Notes under the pieces: generated by a model | Seen by the model: the letters and a program-made list of their open reading frames with translations, nothing else | Told to the model about the DNA's origin: nothing | Database searches by the model: none | Made by a program: the position numbers and the translations under genes | Shown: positions 8,394 through 15,460 of the stretch, one piece after another | How positions within the stretch are numbered: position 1 is the first letter of the stretch | Layout of the letters: each line of letters begins with the position of its first letter | Origin: an uncultured Prevotellaceae bacterium | GTDB lineage: Bacteria > Bacteroidota > Bacteroidia > Bacteroidales > Bacteroidaceae | NCBI GenBank assembly: GCA_902780025.1 | Contig: CACZDV010000025.1 | Location: forward strand, 1-46,492 | Direction of reading: 5' to 3' | DNA length: 46,492 bases

Positions 8394-8534
8394 CAATAGG
8401 GGACGTCACAAGATGTGACTAATCAAAAGTAGGTATTCGGCAGCGGCTGTCTCCGTCGTAAAAAATCCACATCAGGAACAAAAAACACCCGCAACCCTTC
8501 CTTTCTTACTATTTTTTTTGTATTTTTGCAGCAG
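8394..8534 (+). repeat. Duplicated promoter block, copy A
   Basis: This ~141-bp block recurs at 10906-11044 with roughly ten substitutions and one 2-base gap. Shared landmarks include ACAAGATGTGACTAATC, AAGTAGGTATTCGGCAGCGG, AAAAAACACCCGCAACCC and TATTTTTGCAGCAG. Similarity stops just after GCAGCAG. Copy A precedes the DUF4252/sigma operon. Confidence 0.93.
8498..8528 (+). promoter_or_regulatory. Promoter of the DUF4252/sigma operon
   Basis: TTC (8498-8500), 20 bases, TATTTTTG (8521-8528). The -7 element is a perfect TAnnTTTG and the -33 element differs by one base from TTG. Transcription would start near 8533-8536, leaving a leader of about 100 bases. Confidence 0.7.
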
Positions 8535-8634
8535 CTTTGTAACAAACGCAAAGGAATACTCGTAGGTACAGATAGAAGCAGTCATCGATGACACTTCAAA
8601 GAGTAATGTACAACAATTAAACAACCAGAAGAAA

Positions 8635-9162
8635 ATGAATCATTTATCTATGACATTGATGAAGAAGTTGGCCGTTTGTGCCGTGTTAGCTTTCGTGTGT
8701 GCTGGTGCCTATGCCCAGAACAATGCCTTTGACGAGCTGGCTAAGATCAAGGGCGTGGAGTTTCAGCATGTCGGCAAGGACATGATCAACCTCGCTGCCA
8801 AGCAGGGAAACGGGTTACATGTTGGCGAGGTTGTCAATCTCGGCCAAGATGAGGGTGAAGAATTCCTCAACCAGTTTGACGACGTGAAGGTTTTCACATG
8901 CGAAGATGGTGGCAACATCAAGAAATTCAAGAAAGCCGCCCTGAAGCTGCTGAAAGGCAAGGAGTGGGAGCCGCTGGTTGATACTAAAGGTGATGATGGC
9001 GAAATGGTAAAGATCTATCTCTCGAAGAAGGGTGAGCAGTCTACCAACGTCATCTTGGCGGTAGAAGAAGAGGAAGCCACGTTGGTGGTCATCTCAGGAA
9101 CGTTCGACTTTGCCAAGATGCTGCAACAGGGTATGAAGATGAGTGTCGGAGTGAACAACTAA
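8635..9162 (+). CDS. DUF4252 family secreted protein, first copy
   Basis: A small exported protein of 175 residues with a signal peptide (MKKLAVCAVLAFVCAGAYAQ) and the DUF4252 pattern: an N-terminal region with VEFQHVGKDMINLAAKQG, a central VKVFTCED, a lysine-rich helix (FKKAALKLLKG), then a short beta strand region ending in EATLVVISGTFDF. No catalytic residues are apparent and the family has no established function. Start choice is uncertain among ATGs at 8635, 8650 and 8659; the last gives the most compact signal peptide. It heads an operon with an ECF sigma factor 25 bases downstream, and a second DUF4252 gene lies at the other side of the anti-sigma-like gene. The gene may respond to the sigma factor it travels with. 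Confidence 0.85.
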   Translation: MNHLSMTLMKKLAVCAVLAFVCAGAYAQNNAFDELAKIKGVEFQHVGKDMINLAAKQGNGLHVGEVVNLGQDEGEEFLNQFDDVKVFTCEDGGNIKKFKKAALKLLKGKEWEPLVDTKGDDGEMVKIYLSKKGEQSTNVILAVEEEEATLVVISGTFDFAKMLQQGMKMSVGVNN

Positions 9163-9187
9163 GCAAGAAGCTGAAGAGTAACGACGG

Positions 9188-9700
9188 ATGGACGCACGGG
9201 AGTTCAAGCAGCGGTTCATGCCTCACCATCAGTTGCTCTACAGGGTGGCCTACCACCTGACGGGCAACGCGCAGGATGCCGAAGACCTGCTTCAGGATCT
9301 GTACTTGAAGCTATGGCAGAAGCGCGACGACCTGCCTGACGAGGCGATAAGGGAGGCTTACCTCGTGACCATGATGCGCAACCTCTTTGTGGACCAGCGG
9401 CGATTGAAACACGTGGATGTCTCCGCCGAGCTGAAGAACGAGGAAGGGCCGCCCGACGAACGGAGCCTCGACCGCCAGATAGACGCCCGCGACGAGGTCA
9501 CACAGGTGGAAGGACTCATCCGGCAACTGTCCGAAAGAGACGCGAAAATCATTCAGATGCACCTGGTGGACGACCGCTCCTACGAAGAGATAGAGCGCGA
9601 CACAGGACTCTCACAAGGCAATATCCGCATCATCGTGATGCGAACGAAAAAGAAACTGAAACAGCAATTCCAAAATATCACTAAGACATGGACGAACTGA
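9188..9700 (+). CDS. ECF RNA polymerase sigma factor
   Basis: A 170-residue sigma-70 family factor with only regions 2 and 4. Region 2 includes LLYRVAYHLTGNAQDAEDLLQDLYLKLWQ (split in the family into 2.1-2.2) and YLVTMMRNLFVDQRR; region 4 includes LSERDAKIIQMHLVDDRSYEEI and the helix-turn-helix TGLSQGNIRIIVMRTKKKL. It is about 18-19 kDa, usual for ECF factors. It overlaps the next gene by 13 bases, so translation is probably coupled to the putative anti-sigma factor. Its target promoters are unknown. The operon's own promoter looks like the housekeeping type, although autoregulation cannot be excluded. Confidence 0.93.
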   Translation: MDAREFKQRFMPHHQLLYRVAYHLTGNAQDAEDLLQDLYLKLWQKRDDLPDEAIREAYLVTMMRNLFVDQRRLKHVDVSAELKNEEGPPDERSLDRQIDARDEVTQVEGLIRQLSERDAKIIQMHLVDDRSYEEIERDTGLSQGNIRIIVMRTKKKLKQQFQNITKTWTN

Positions 9701-10122
9701 ATCTGAAAACGTTAGAACAGATACCCATTCCCGAAGGACTCGAAGAGCGCCTCTCGGCCAAGATTGACGAGTGGGGAGCCAAACCAACAACCCCCTCCAT
9801 ACCTCCCCGAGGGGAGGCTTCCAACACTCCCCCTCGGGGGAGATGGAGGGGGGTCGCTGTCGCTGCCAGCTTTGCCCTTGTCTTGGGTGTAGGACTCCAT
9901 CTGATGCGTCAGGACGAGGAAACGAATCTGGCTGAGCAAGACACCTACCAGGACCCTGTGCTGGCACAACAGGAAGCCGAGCGCGCCCTCAACATGCTGG
10001 CCTACAACCTGAACAAGGGCATGGGACACCTGGAGAAGGCGAAAGCCCTGAGCGACAAGACAGAACAATCATTTAACGAGAAACTAAAGGTATTGAAACG
10101 ATATGAAACAGACAATCATTAA
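9688..10122 (+). CDS. Probable membrane-bound anti-sigma factor with repeat-encoded insert
   Basis: A 144-residue protein with one membrane segment (VAVAASFALVLGVGLHLM, about residues 54-71). The N-terminal cytoplasmic ~50 residues (LEQIPIPEGLEERLSAKID) and the C-terminal helical domain (AERALNMLAYNLNKGM, LEKAKALSDKTEQSFNEKLK) have no catalytic motif. Position directly after and overlapping an ECF sigma gene, and the single-span topology, suggest an anti-sigma factor; sequence alone does not prove it. Between residues ~34 and 55 a palindromic repeat (9791-9852) is translated as a Pro/Arg/Gly-rich stretch just before the membrane. It overlaps the following DUF4252 gene by 20 bases. Confidence 0.75.
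   Translation: MDELNLKTLEQIPIPEGLEERLSAKIDEWGAKPTTPSIPPRGEASNTPPRGRWRGVAVAASFALVLGVGLHLMRQDEETNLAEQDTYQDPVLAQQEAERALNMLAYNLNKGMGHLEKAKALSDKTEQSFNEKLKVLKRYETDNH
9791..9852. repeat. 62-bp compound palindrome inside the anti-sigma-like gene
   Basis: Outer arms CCCCCTCCAT (9791-9800) and ATGGAGGGGG (9843-9852) enclose two further hairpins: CCTCCCC/GGGGAGG (9802-9817) and CTCCCCC/GGGGGAG (9827-9842). The whole could fold as a three-way structure in DNA or RNA. It is translated in frame. I recall similar C/G-rich palindromes in Prevotella intergenic regions, but cannot verify that here. Confidence 0.88.
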
Positions 10123-10570
10123 GGCCCTCCTTTGCATCGTGGTGACACTGGGCAGCCTCACCGCCAATGCCCAGGTAAAGGCATTCGAGAAATATGCCGA
10201 CATGAAGAACGTGACCTACGTCTACATCTCCAAATATATGCTCAGCATGGCGGGCAAGAACGCCGCCCCCTCCGTGCCAGGCATCGATACCAAGACGCTG
10301 GCAGGCAAGCTGACGGGCATCCAGATCATCACCTCCGAGGACCATGCCGCCCAGAAGAAGCTGAAGAGCGACGTCAAGTCCATCATGGCCAAGGACAAGT
10401 ACGAACTGCTGATGCAGATGAATGAGGACGACAACAAGGTGAACATCTTCCACCACGTGGGCAAGCAGCAGTCGGCTGTCATCATGCTGGTAGAAGGCGA
10501 TGACGAAACGTCGGTCACGGTCTTCTCGGGCAAGTTCACCCTCGACGACGTGACGAAGATGACACAATAG
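10103..10570 (+). CDS. DUF4252 family secreted protein, second copy
   Basis: A 155-residue exported protein with a signal peptide (MKQTIIKALLCIVVTLGSLTANAQ). It resembles the first DUF4252 protein in layout: FEKYADMKNVTYVYISKYML, a central strand (LTGIQIITSED), a lysine-rich helix (QKKLKSDVKSIM) and a C-terminal VTVFSGKFTLDDVTKM. Sequence identity to the first copy is low, so the duplication is old. It overlaps the anti-sigma-like gene by 20 bases, implying translational coupling. Function is not established; likely outside the cytoplasmic membrane, acting with or sensed by the adjacent sigma/anti-sigma pair. Confidence 0.85.
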   Translation: MKQTIIKALLCIVVTLGSLTANAQVKAFEKYADMKNVTYVYISKYMLSMAGKNAAPSVPGIDTKTLAGKLTGIQIITSEDHAAQKKLKSDVKSIMAKDKYELLMQMNEDDNKVNIFHHVGKQQSAVIMLVEGDDETSVTVFSGKFTLDDVTKMTQ

Positions 10571-10606
10571 CCCCTGTAGAATATGAATCGAGAAAATGAA
10601 ATAACA

Positions 10607-10885
10607 ATGAAGACAAAACATGTACAGTATGAAACGAAAGGCACTTGCTCGAAACTGATCGATGTGACTGCCGACGAGAACAATGTGATTCAGCAAGTGT
10701 TTTTCCTTGGAGGATGCAACGGCAACCTCCAAGGCATCAGTCTGTTGGTGCGCGGCCAACAGATTGACGACGTCATCAAGCGCCTCGATGGCATCCGCTG
10801 CGGCACGAAAGGCACTTCCTGTCCCGACCAGCTTTGCAGGGCGCTTGAGCAGTTGAAACAGGCGCCAGTTGAGGACAAAGGATGA
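10607..10885 (+). CDS. TSCPD domain protein
   Basis: A small cytoplasmic protein of about 92 residues with the TSCPD signature at its C-terminus (CGTKGTSCPDQLCRAL) and conserved cysteines in GTCSKLIDVTA and GGCNGNLQGIS. Similar domains occur alone and at the C-terminus of some vitamin-B12-dependent ribonucleotide reductases, where they are thought to bind metal or handle thiols. The ATG at 10607 (MKTKHVQYETKGTCS) is preferred to the one at 10583 because it fits the family start. It is the last gene of the sigma operon and ends 20 bases before the duplicated promoter block begins. Confidence 0.85.
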   Translation: MKTKHVQYETKGTCSKLIDVTADENNVIQQVFFLGGCNGNLQGISLLVRGQQIDDVIKRLDGIRCGTKGTSCPDQLCRALEQLKQAPVEDKG

Positions 10886-10905
10886 CAGGGGACATCCCTG
10901 ACATC

Positions 10906-11044
10906 CAATATGGAGCGTAACAAGATGTGACTAATCAAAAGTAGGTATTCGGCAGCGGTTGTCTCCGTCGTAAAAAGCACATTAAGAACAAAAAACACCC
11001 GCAACCCTTCCTTTCTTACTATTTTATTTGTATTTTTGCAGCAG
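10906..11044 (+). repeat. Duplicated promoter block, copy B
   Basis: This is the second copy of the block at 8394-8534 and it ends two bases before the cobJ-cbiC start codon. It supplies the only visible promoter for the corrin-ring operon. The left edge is blurred (CAATATGGAGCGTAACAAG here against CAATAGGGGACGTCACAAG in copy A). Confidence 0.93.
11008..11038 (+). promoter_or_regulatory. Promoter of the corrin-ring operon, near-leaderless
   Basis: TTC (11008-11010), 20 bases, TATTTTTG (11031-11038), identical in layout to copy A. The expected transcription start (about 5-8 bases past TTTG) falls at or within a few bases of the ATG at 11047, so the mRNA would have almost no leader. Confidence 0.7.
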
Positions 11045-11046
11045 AT

Positions 11047-12450
11047 ATGGGAAAAATCATTGTAGCAGGCATTGGACCTGGCAGTCAAGAGGACATCACT
11101 CCTGCCGTGCTGGAAGCAGTACGCGAGGCTGATGTCATTGTGGGGTATAAGTATTACTTCCAGTTTATCGAGATGTATGTGAAGGCTGACTGCGAGTGTA
11201 TCGACACGGGCATGAAGAAGGAACGTGAGCGGGCTGAGCAGGCTTTCCTTTTGGCGGAACAGGGGAAGACCGTCGTGGTCATCTCTTCAGGCGATGCTGG
11301 CATCTACGGAATGACGCCCCTCATCTATGAGATGGCCCGTGAAAGACAGTCGGACATTGAGATTGTCTCACTTCCTGGCATCTCGGCTTTCCAGAAGGCA
11401 GCATCGCTCTTGGGAGCACCCATTGGTCATGATATGTGCATCATCTCGCTGAGTGACCTGATGACGCCTTGGGAGGTGATAGAGCGTCGCATCAAGGCTG
11501 CCGCCGTGGGCGACTTCGTGACAGCCGTCTACAATCCCAAGTCGCATGGACGCTATTGGCAACTCTATCGCTTGCAGGAGTTGTTCTTGAAGTATCGTTC
11601 TGCTGATACTGCTGTGGGCTATGTCCGTCAGGCTGGGCGTGAAGAACAGACGGTGAAGGTGACAACACTCAGTCAGTTCGACCCTGAGGACGTGGATATG
11701 TTTACAGTCATCATTATTGGCAACTCGCAGTCGTATGTCGCTGATGGAAAGATGATTACGCCTCGCGGATATTTTAGAGGAGAGAGGAGAGAGAAGAGAG
11801 GAGAGAGGATTGGTCAGAATATCATGATTGAATCCTTCCGCACCATTCTTGGCGAATTAAAGGGCGACTACGCCTTAGACCATCAATGGGCATTGCTACA
11901 CGCTATCCATACCACCGCCGACTTCGATATGGAGAACATCCTCTATACGGACCCAGGGGCAGTTGAGACCATATTCAATAAGGTGAAAGACGGCACGCTG
12001 AAGACCATCGTGACTGATGTGACAATGGTGACGAGCGGCATCCGCAAAGGCGCCCTAAGCCGCCTGGGCGTCGAGACAAAATGCTACCTCAACGATTCGA
12101 GTGTGACAGAGCTTGCCTCTGCCAATAACATCACCCGCACCCAAGCCGGCATCCGCCTGGCCGTCGAGGAGCATCCTGATGCACTTTTCGCCTTTGGCAA
12201 CGCCCCAACGGCACTCATGGAACTCTGCGACCTCATTCGCAAAGGCAAGGCGCATCCAGCCGGTATCATCGCTGCCCCCGTTGGCTTTGTGCATGTCCGT
12301 GAGTCGAAACACATGGTGAAGCCGTTCAAGGATATTCCCAAGATTATCGTTGAAGGTCGTAAAGGCGGCAGCAACCTCGCCGCCACCCTCTGCAACGCCA
12401 TCATGACCTTCGACGATGCGGCACAACTGAAGCCTGGAAGAGATTTGTGA
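11047..12450 (+). CDS. cobJ-cbiC: Fused precorrin-3B C17-methyltransferase (CobJ/CbiH) and precorrin-8X methylmutase (CbiC/CobH)
   Basis: Residues ~1-245 are CobJ/CbiH, the ring-contracting SAM methyltransferase: GIGPGSQEDITP at the N-terminus, VISSGDAGIYGM, LPGISAFQKAASLLGAPIGHD, TAVYNPKSHGR and VDMFTVIIIGNS. Residues ~260-467 are CbiC, the methylmutase that moves a methyl group to C12: SFRTILGELKGDYALD, HTTADFDMENIL, TDVTMVTSGIRKG, GNAPTALMEL and PVGFVHVRESKHMV. The linker (GERREKRGERIGQN) is encoded by a 7-bp purine repeat at 11778-11809. The ATG at 11047 lies immediately after the promoter. It is the first gene of a four-gene operon; the gap to cobL is an 8-bp repeat tract. Confidence 0.95.
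   Translation: MGKIIVAGIGPGSQEDITPAVLEAVREADVIVGYKYYFQFIEMYVKADCECIDTGMKKERERAEQAFLLAEQGKTVVVISSGDAGIYGMTPLIYEMARERQSDIEIVSLPGISAFQKAASLLGAPIGHDMCIISLSDLMTPWEVIERRIKAAAVGDFVTAVYNPKSHGRYWQLYRLQELFLKYRSADTAVGYVRQAGREEQTVKVTTLSQFDPEDVDMFTVIIIGNSQSYVADGKMITPRGYFRGERREKRGERIGQNIMIESFRTILGELKGDYALDHQWALLHAIHTTADFDMENILYTDPGAVETIFNKVKDGTLKTIVTDVTMVTSGIRKGALSRLGVETKCYLNDSSVTELASANNITRTQAGIRLAVEEHPDALFAFGNAPTALMELCDLIRKGKAHPAGIIAAPVGFVHVRESKHMVKPFKDIPKIIVEGRKGGSNLAATLCNAIMTFDDAAQLKPGRDL
11778..11809. repeat. 7-bp tandem repeat AGGAGAG in the CobJ-CbiC linker
   Basis: Four heptamers (AGGAGAG, AGGAGAG, AGAAGAG, AGGAGAG) plus AGGA lie exactly between the two enzyme domains and encode an Arg/Glu-rich hydrophilic linker. 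Loss or gain of one unit would shift the frame and separate CobJ from CbiC. Confidence 0.85.
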
Positions 12451-12452
12451 AA

Positions 12453-12500
12453 AATTGAAGAATTAAAAAATTGAAGAATTAAAGAATTGAAGAATTGAAG
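12453..12500. repeat. 8-bp tandem repeat spanning the cobL start codon
   Basis: Six 8-bp units (AATTGAAG four times, AATTAAAA and AATTAAAG once each) fill the gap between cobJ-cbiC and cobL. The last unit contains the TTG start codon of cobL. A TAA in the same frame at 12480-12482 rules out a start further upstream. Confidence 0.9.
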
Positions 12501-13691
12501 TTCTACGTTATTGGCATAACTGACAACCCGCAGCCCTTCTTCCCTCCTGAAGTGCTGGAGATTATCAAGGGTGGCAAAGTGTTCTCTGGCGGGAAGCGAC
12601 ATCATAAAATTGTTGCTTTAATGCTGCCTACGAATGCTGTTTGGATAGATATTACAGTTCCACTTGATAATGTATTTGCTCAATATACGGCAGATGAAAT
12701 CATCGTTTTCGCCAGCGGCGACCCATTGTTCTTCGGCTTTGCCAATACCATTAAGCGCAGGAAGCCCGAGGCAGAAATAGTAGTCTATTCCACCTTCAAT
12801 TCCCTACAGATGCTGGCTCATAGGCTGGTGATGCCTTATCACGATATGCGAATCGTATCGCTGACAGGCCGGCCCTGGCAGGAGTTTGACAGGGCACTCA
12901 TAGAAAGGACCGAGAAGGTCGGTATCCTCACCGACCGCGAACATACGCCTGCTACCATTGCCCAACGGATGATGGAATATGGCTATACCTATTATGATAT
13001 GTATGTTGGGGAGCATTTAGGAAATCCAGAACTTGAGAGAGTGACGACAGTCTCGCTTGAAAAGGCTGTTCAGCGTGAATTCGCAATGCCCAACTGCGTG
13101 ATTCTCGACGGGAAAGCCGTTGAGCATATGAGGCCTTTCGGTATTCCAGATAGCGAGTTTGCCCTGCTCGACGGACGCGAGAAGATGATTACGAAAATGC
13201 CCATTCGCCTGCTGACGCTGCAGGCTCTCGAACTGCCTCGCCGTCATGTATTGTGGGACATCGGCTTCTGTACGGGCAGCGTTTCCATCGAGGCCCGCCT
13301 GCAGTTCCCTCATCTTCATGTTTGCAGTTTTGAAATACGGCCTGAGTGCAAAGCCATCATCGCTGAGAACGCCCGCCGTTTTGGTACGCCAGGCATCGAC
13401 GTACATATCGGCGACTTCCTCGCAACAGACGTCAACGAACTACCCTGTCCTGATGCCGTCTTCATCGGAGGACACGGCGGTCGTCTCAGGGAAATCATGG
13501 CCAAGGTGCTGACGGTACTGGCTGATGATGGCTGTATCGTGATGAACAGCGTGAAAGCCCCCAAGGTGCTTACCGACAGCCATCAGCTCTGGGACGAAGC
13601 CTGTCGTGAGCTTGGTCTCCAGCAAGAGCTCCCAATGAGAATCATCATCGACGAACATCACCCTATTGAAATCCTAAAAGCCCACAAATGA
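12495..13691 (+). CDS. cobL: Precorrin-6Y C5,15-methyltransferase, decarboxylating (CbiE-CbiT fusion, CobL)
   Basis: A 398-residue bifunctional enzyme that methylates C5 and C15 of the corrin ring and decarboxylates the C12 acetate. The CbiE half (residues ~1-200) has the tetrapyrrole methylase features FYVIGITDN, FASGDPLFFGFANTI and SLTGRPWQEFDRAL; the CbiT half (~205-398) has the Rossmann SAM motif WDIGFCTGSVSIEA near residue 254 and DAVFIGGHGG. The start is a TTG inside a tandem repeat; no ATG fits in frame upstream before a stop, and the second residues KFYVIG match the family start. Translation initiation may therefore be weak or tuned by the repeat. It overlaps the next gene by 4 bases (ATGA). 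Confidence 0.95.
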   Translation: MKFYVIGITDNPQPFFPPEVLEIIKGGKVFSGGKRHHKIVALMLPTNAVWIDITVPLDNVFAQYTADEIIVFASGDPLFFGFANTIKRRKPEAEIVVYSTFNSLQMLAHRLVMPYHDMRIVSLTGRPWQEFDRALIERTEKVGILTDREHTPATIAQRMMEYGYTYYDMYVGEHLGNPELERVTTVSLEKAVQREFAMPNCVILDGKAVEHMRPFGIPDSEFALLDGREKMITKMPIRLLTLQALELPRRHVLWDIGFCTGSVSIEARLQFPHLHVCSFEIRPECKAIIAENARRFGTPGIDVHIGDFLATDVNELPCPDAVFIGGHGGRLREIMAKVLTVLADDGCIVMNSVKAPKVLTDSHQLWDEACRELGLQQELPMRIIIDEHHPIEILKAHK

Positions 13692-15460
13692 AAATAGCAG
13701 TTATACAAATCAGCGAGGCTGGCAAAGATATCGCCAAGACACTCCAACGTGAACTTAGTGCAAAGAAGGTTCAGCGTACAGACGTAGGCAAGCAATGGAC
13801 CAAATATGACGCCTTTGTCTTTATCGGCGCGATGGGCATCTGTGTACGAACGATTGCGCCTTATATCAAGGATAAGCACGAAGACCCTGCGGTTGTATGT
13901 GTTGACAGTATGGGACTGAATGCGATTTCAGTACTTAGCGGACATGTGGGTGGTGCCAACAACTTGACGAAGGATATAGCTGCGATGATTGGTGCCCGCG
14001 AGGTCATCACTACGCAGAGCGACAATGCAGGACTGTGGGCACTCGACACCTTTGCAGAACGATTCAACTGGGCTATCGCCAGCGACGACGACATGAATGA
14101 GTGTATCTTTGCTTTCGTCAATCGCGAACCTACAGCCCTGCTGATGGAAATCTGCGATGAGGGTACGGACTATCTGGAGAAGGCATTGCCTGAGCATGTG
14201 ACCGTCGTGAAAAGCCTCGAAGAGGTAGATCCCAAGAAGTTTAAACTGGTCATCCTGGTGACGCCCTACAACCTCTGTGTACCATACGGTGTACTTGAAC
14301 TGCATTTCGTGCCAATGATAGCAGCTTTGGGCTTTGGACTTGCCCATCATCCTAAAGACTATGAGGAGATATACGACGAAATTGACGAGGCCATGAGCCA
14401 GATTGGTGTATTGCCTTGCTACAAACGCTATTGCACCATTGATGTGAAAGAGGATGAAGAATTATGCGCGATGCTCGTCGATGATTTAGGAGAAGAACTG
14501 GTATTCTACTCAGCAGAGGAACTCGCCAAGGTTGAGGTGCCTAATCCCAGCAAGACAGTCCAGAAGCATGTGGGTACGCCCTCTGTCTGCGAGGCTGCTG
14601 CCATCCTTGGGGCAAACAATGGAAAACTGATTGTTCCTAAAGTGAAAGGCAAAAACTGGACAGCTGCCCTCGCCATCGACTACAAGTATTTGCGAGAGCA
14701 GAGGGGACATATAGAGATCGTTGGCGCTGGTCCTGGTGATCCTGACTTGGTATCTGTACGAGGGCGCAAGATGCTCGAAAGGGCCGACCTTATATTATAC
14801 GCTGGCTCATTGGTACCTAAGGCGCTGACGGAGTGTCACAAGCCTGGGGCCGTAGTGCGCTCTTCTGCAGATATGAATCTTGAGGAACAATGCGAACTGA
14901 TGAAACAGTTTTATGACGAGGGGAAGTTCATCGTCCGTCTCCATACGGGCGATCCCTGTATCTTCGGCGCTATTCAGGAGCAGATGGCCTTCTTTGATCG
15001 TCAAAGAATGTCGTATCATATCACGCCTGGCATCTCCTCTTTCCTCGCTGCAGCAGCCGAGTTGCGCAGTCAGTTCACCATCCCAGAGCGTACGCAGACT
15101 ATTATCCTGACTCGTGGTGAAGGACGTACGCCGATGCCTGAGAAAGAGCAGTTGCATCTGTTGGCCAAGAGTCAGTCGACGATGTGCATCTTCCTGTCGG
15201 CTGCTATTGTCGATGATGTGCAACGTGAACTGTTGCAGGAATATCCTGAGGACACGCCCGTTGCCGCCTGCTATCACCTGACGTGGCCTGACCAAAAGAT
15301 TTATCGTGGTGTATTGAAAGACCTTGCGAAGATAGTCCACGACAACCATCTCACGCTCACCACGATGCTCGTCGTTGGCGAGGCCATCGACAACCGTCAG
15401 GGATTCTCCGAACTTTACAATAAGTACTTTACCCATCTGTTCAGACAAGGAGAGGCATGA
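13688..15460 (+). CDS. cbiG-cobM: Fused cobalt-precorrin-5A hydrolase (CbiG) and precorrin-4 C11-methyltransferase (CobM/CbiF)
   Basis: Residues ~1-335 are CbiG, which opens the lactone ring and releases the C20 carbon in the anaerobic route: FVFIGAMGICVRTIAPYI, VLSGHVGGANNLTKDIA, VITTQSDN. A C-terminal CbiG domain follows (KRYCTIDVKEDE, SVCEAAAIL, KVKGKNWTAALAI). Residues ~340-590 are CbiF: IEIVGAGPGDPDLVSVRG, YAGSLVPKAL, RLHTGDPCIFGAIQEQM, YHITPGISSFLAAAAEL and LTRGEGRTPMP. The presence of CbiG indicates the anaerobic (early cobalt) pathway. The gene is tightly coupled to both neighbours by 4-base overlaps. No repeat insertion is visible in this gene. Confidence 0.95.
   Translation: MKIAVIQISEAGKDIAKTLQRELSAKKVQRTDVGKQWTKYDAFVFIGAMGICVRTIAPYIKDKHEDPAVVCVDSMGLNAISVLSGHVGGANNLTKDIAAMIGAREVITTQSDNAGLWALDTFAERFNWAIASDDDMNECIFAFVNREPTALLMEICDEGTDYLEKALPEHVTVVKSLEEVDPKKFKLVILVTPYNLCVPYGVLELHFVPMIAALGFGLAHHPKDYEEIYDEIDEAMSQIGVLPCYKRYCTIDVKEDEELCAMLVDDLGEELVFYSAEELAKVEVPNPSKTVQKHVGTPSVCEAAAILGANNGKLIVPKVKGKNWTAALAIDYKYLREQRGHIEIVGAGPGDPDLVSVRGRKMLERADLILYAGSLVPKALTECHKPGAVVRSSADMNLEEQCELMKQFYDEGKFIVRLHTGDPCIFGAIQEQMAFFDRQRMSYHITPGISSFLAAAAELRSQFTIPERTQTIILTRGEGRTPMPEKEQLHLLAKSQSTMCIFLSAAIVDDVQRELLQEYPEDTPVAACYHLTWPDQKIYRGVLKDLAKIVHDNHLTLTTMLVVGEAIDNRQGFSELYNKYFTHLFRQGEA

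Larger units (their letters stand above)
8303..8634. other. Divergent control region between porin run and DUF4252/sigma operon
   Basis: These 332 bases hold no gene. From left to right they carry the minus-strand porin promoter (8331-8362), a 12-bp inverted repeat abutting its -33 element (8361-8389), a duplicated block (8394-8534) ending in a plus-strand promoter, and a leader of about 100 bases before the DUF4252 gene. Confidence 0.85.
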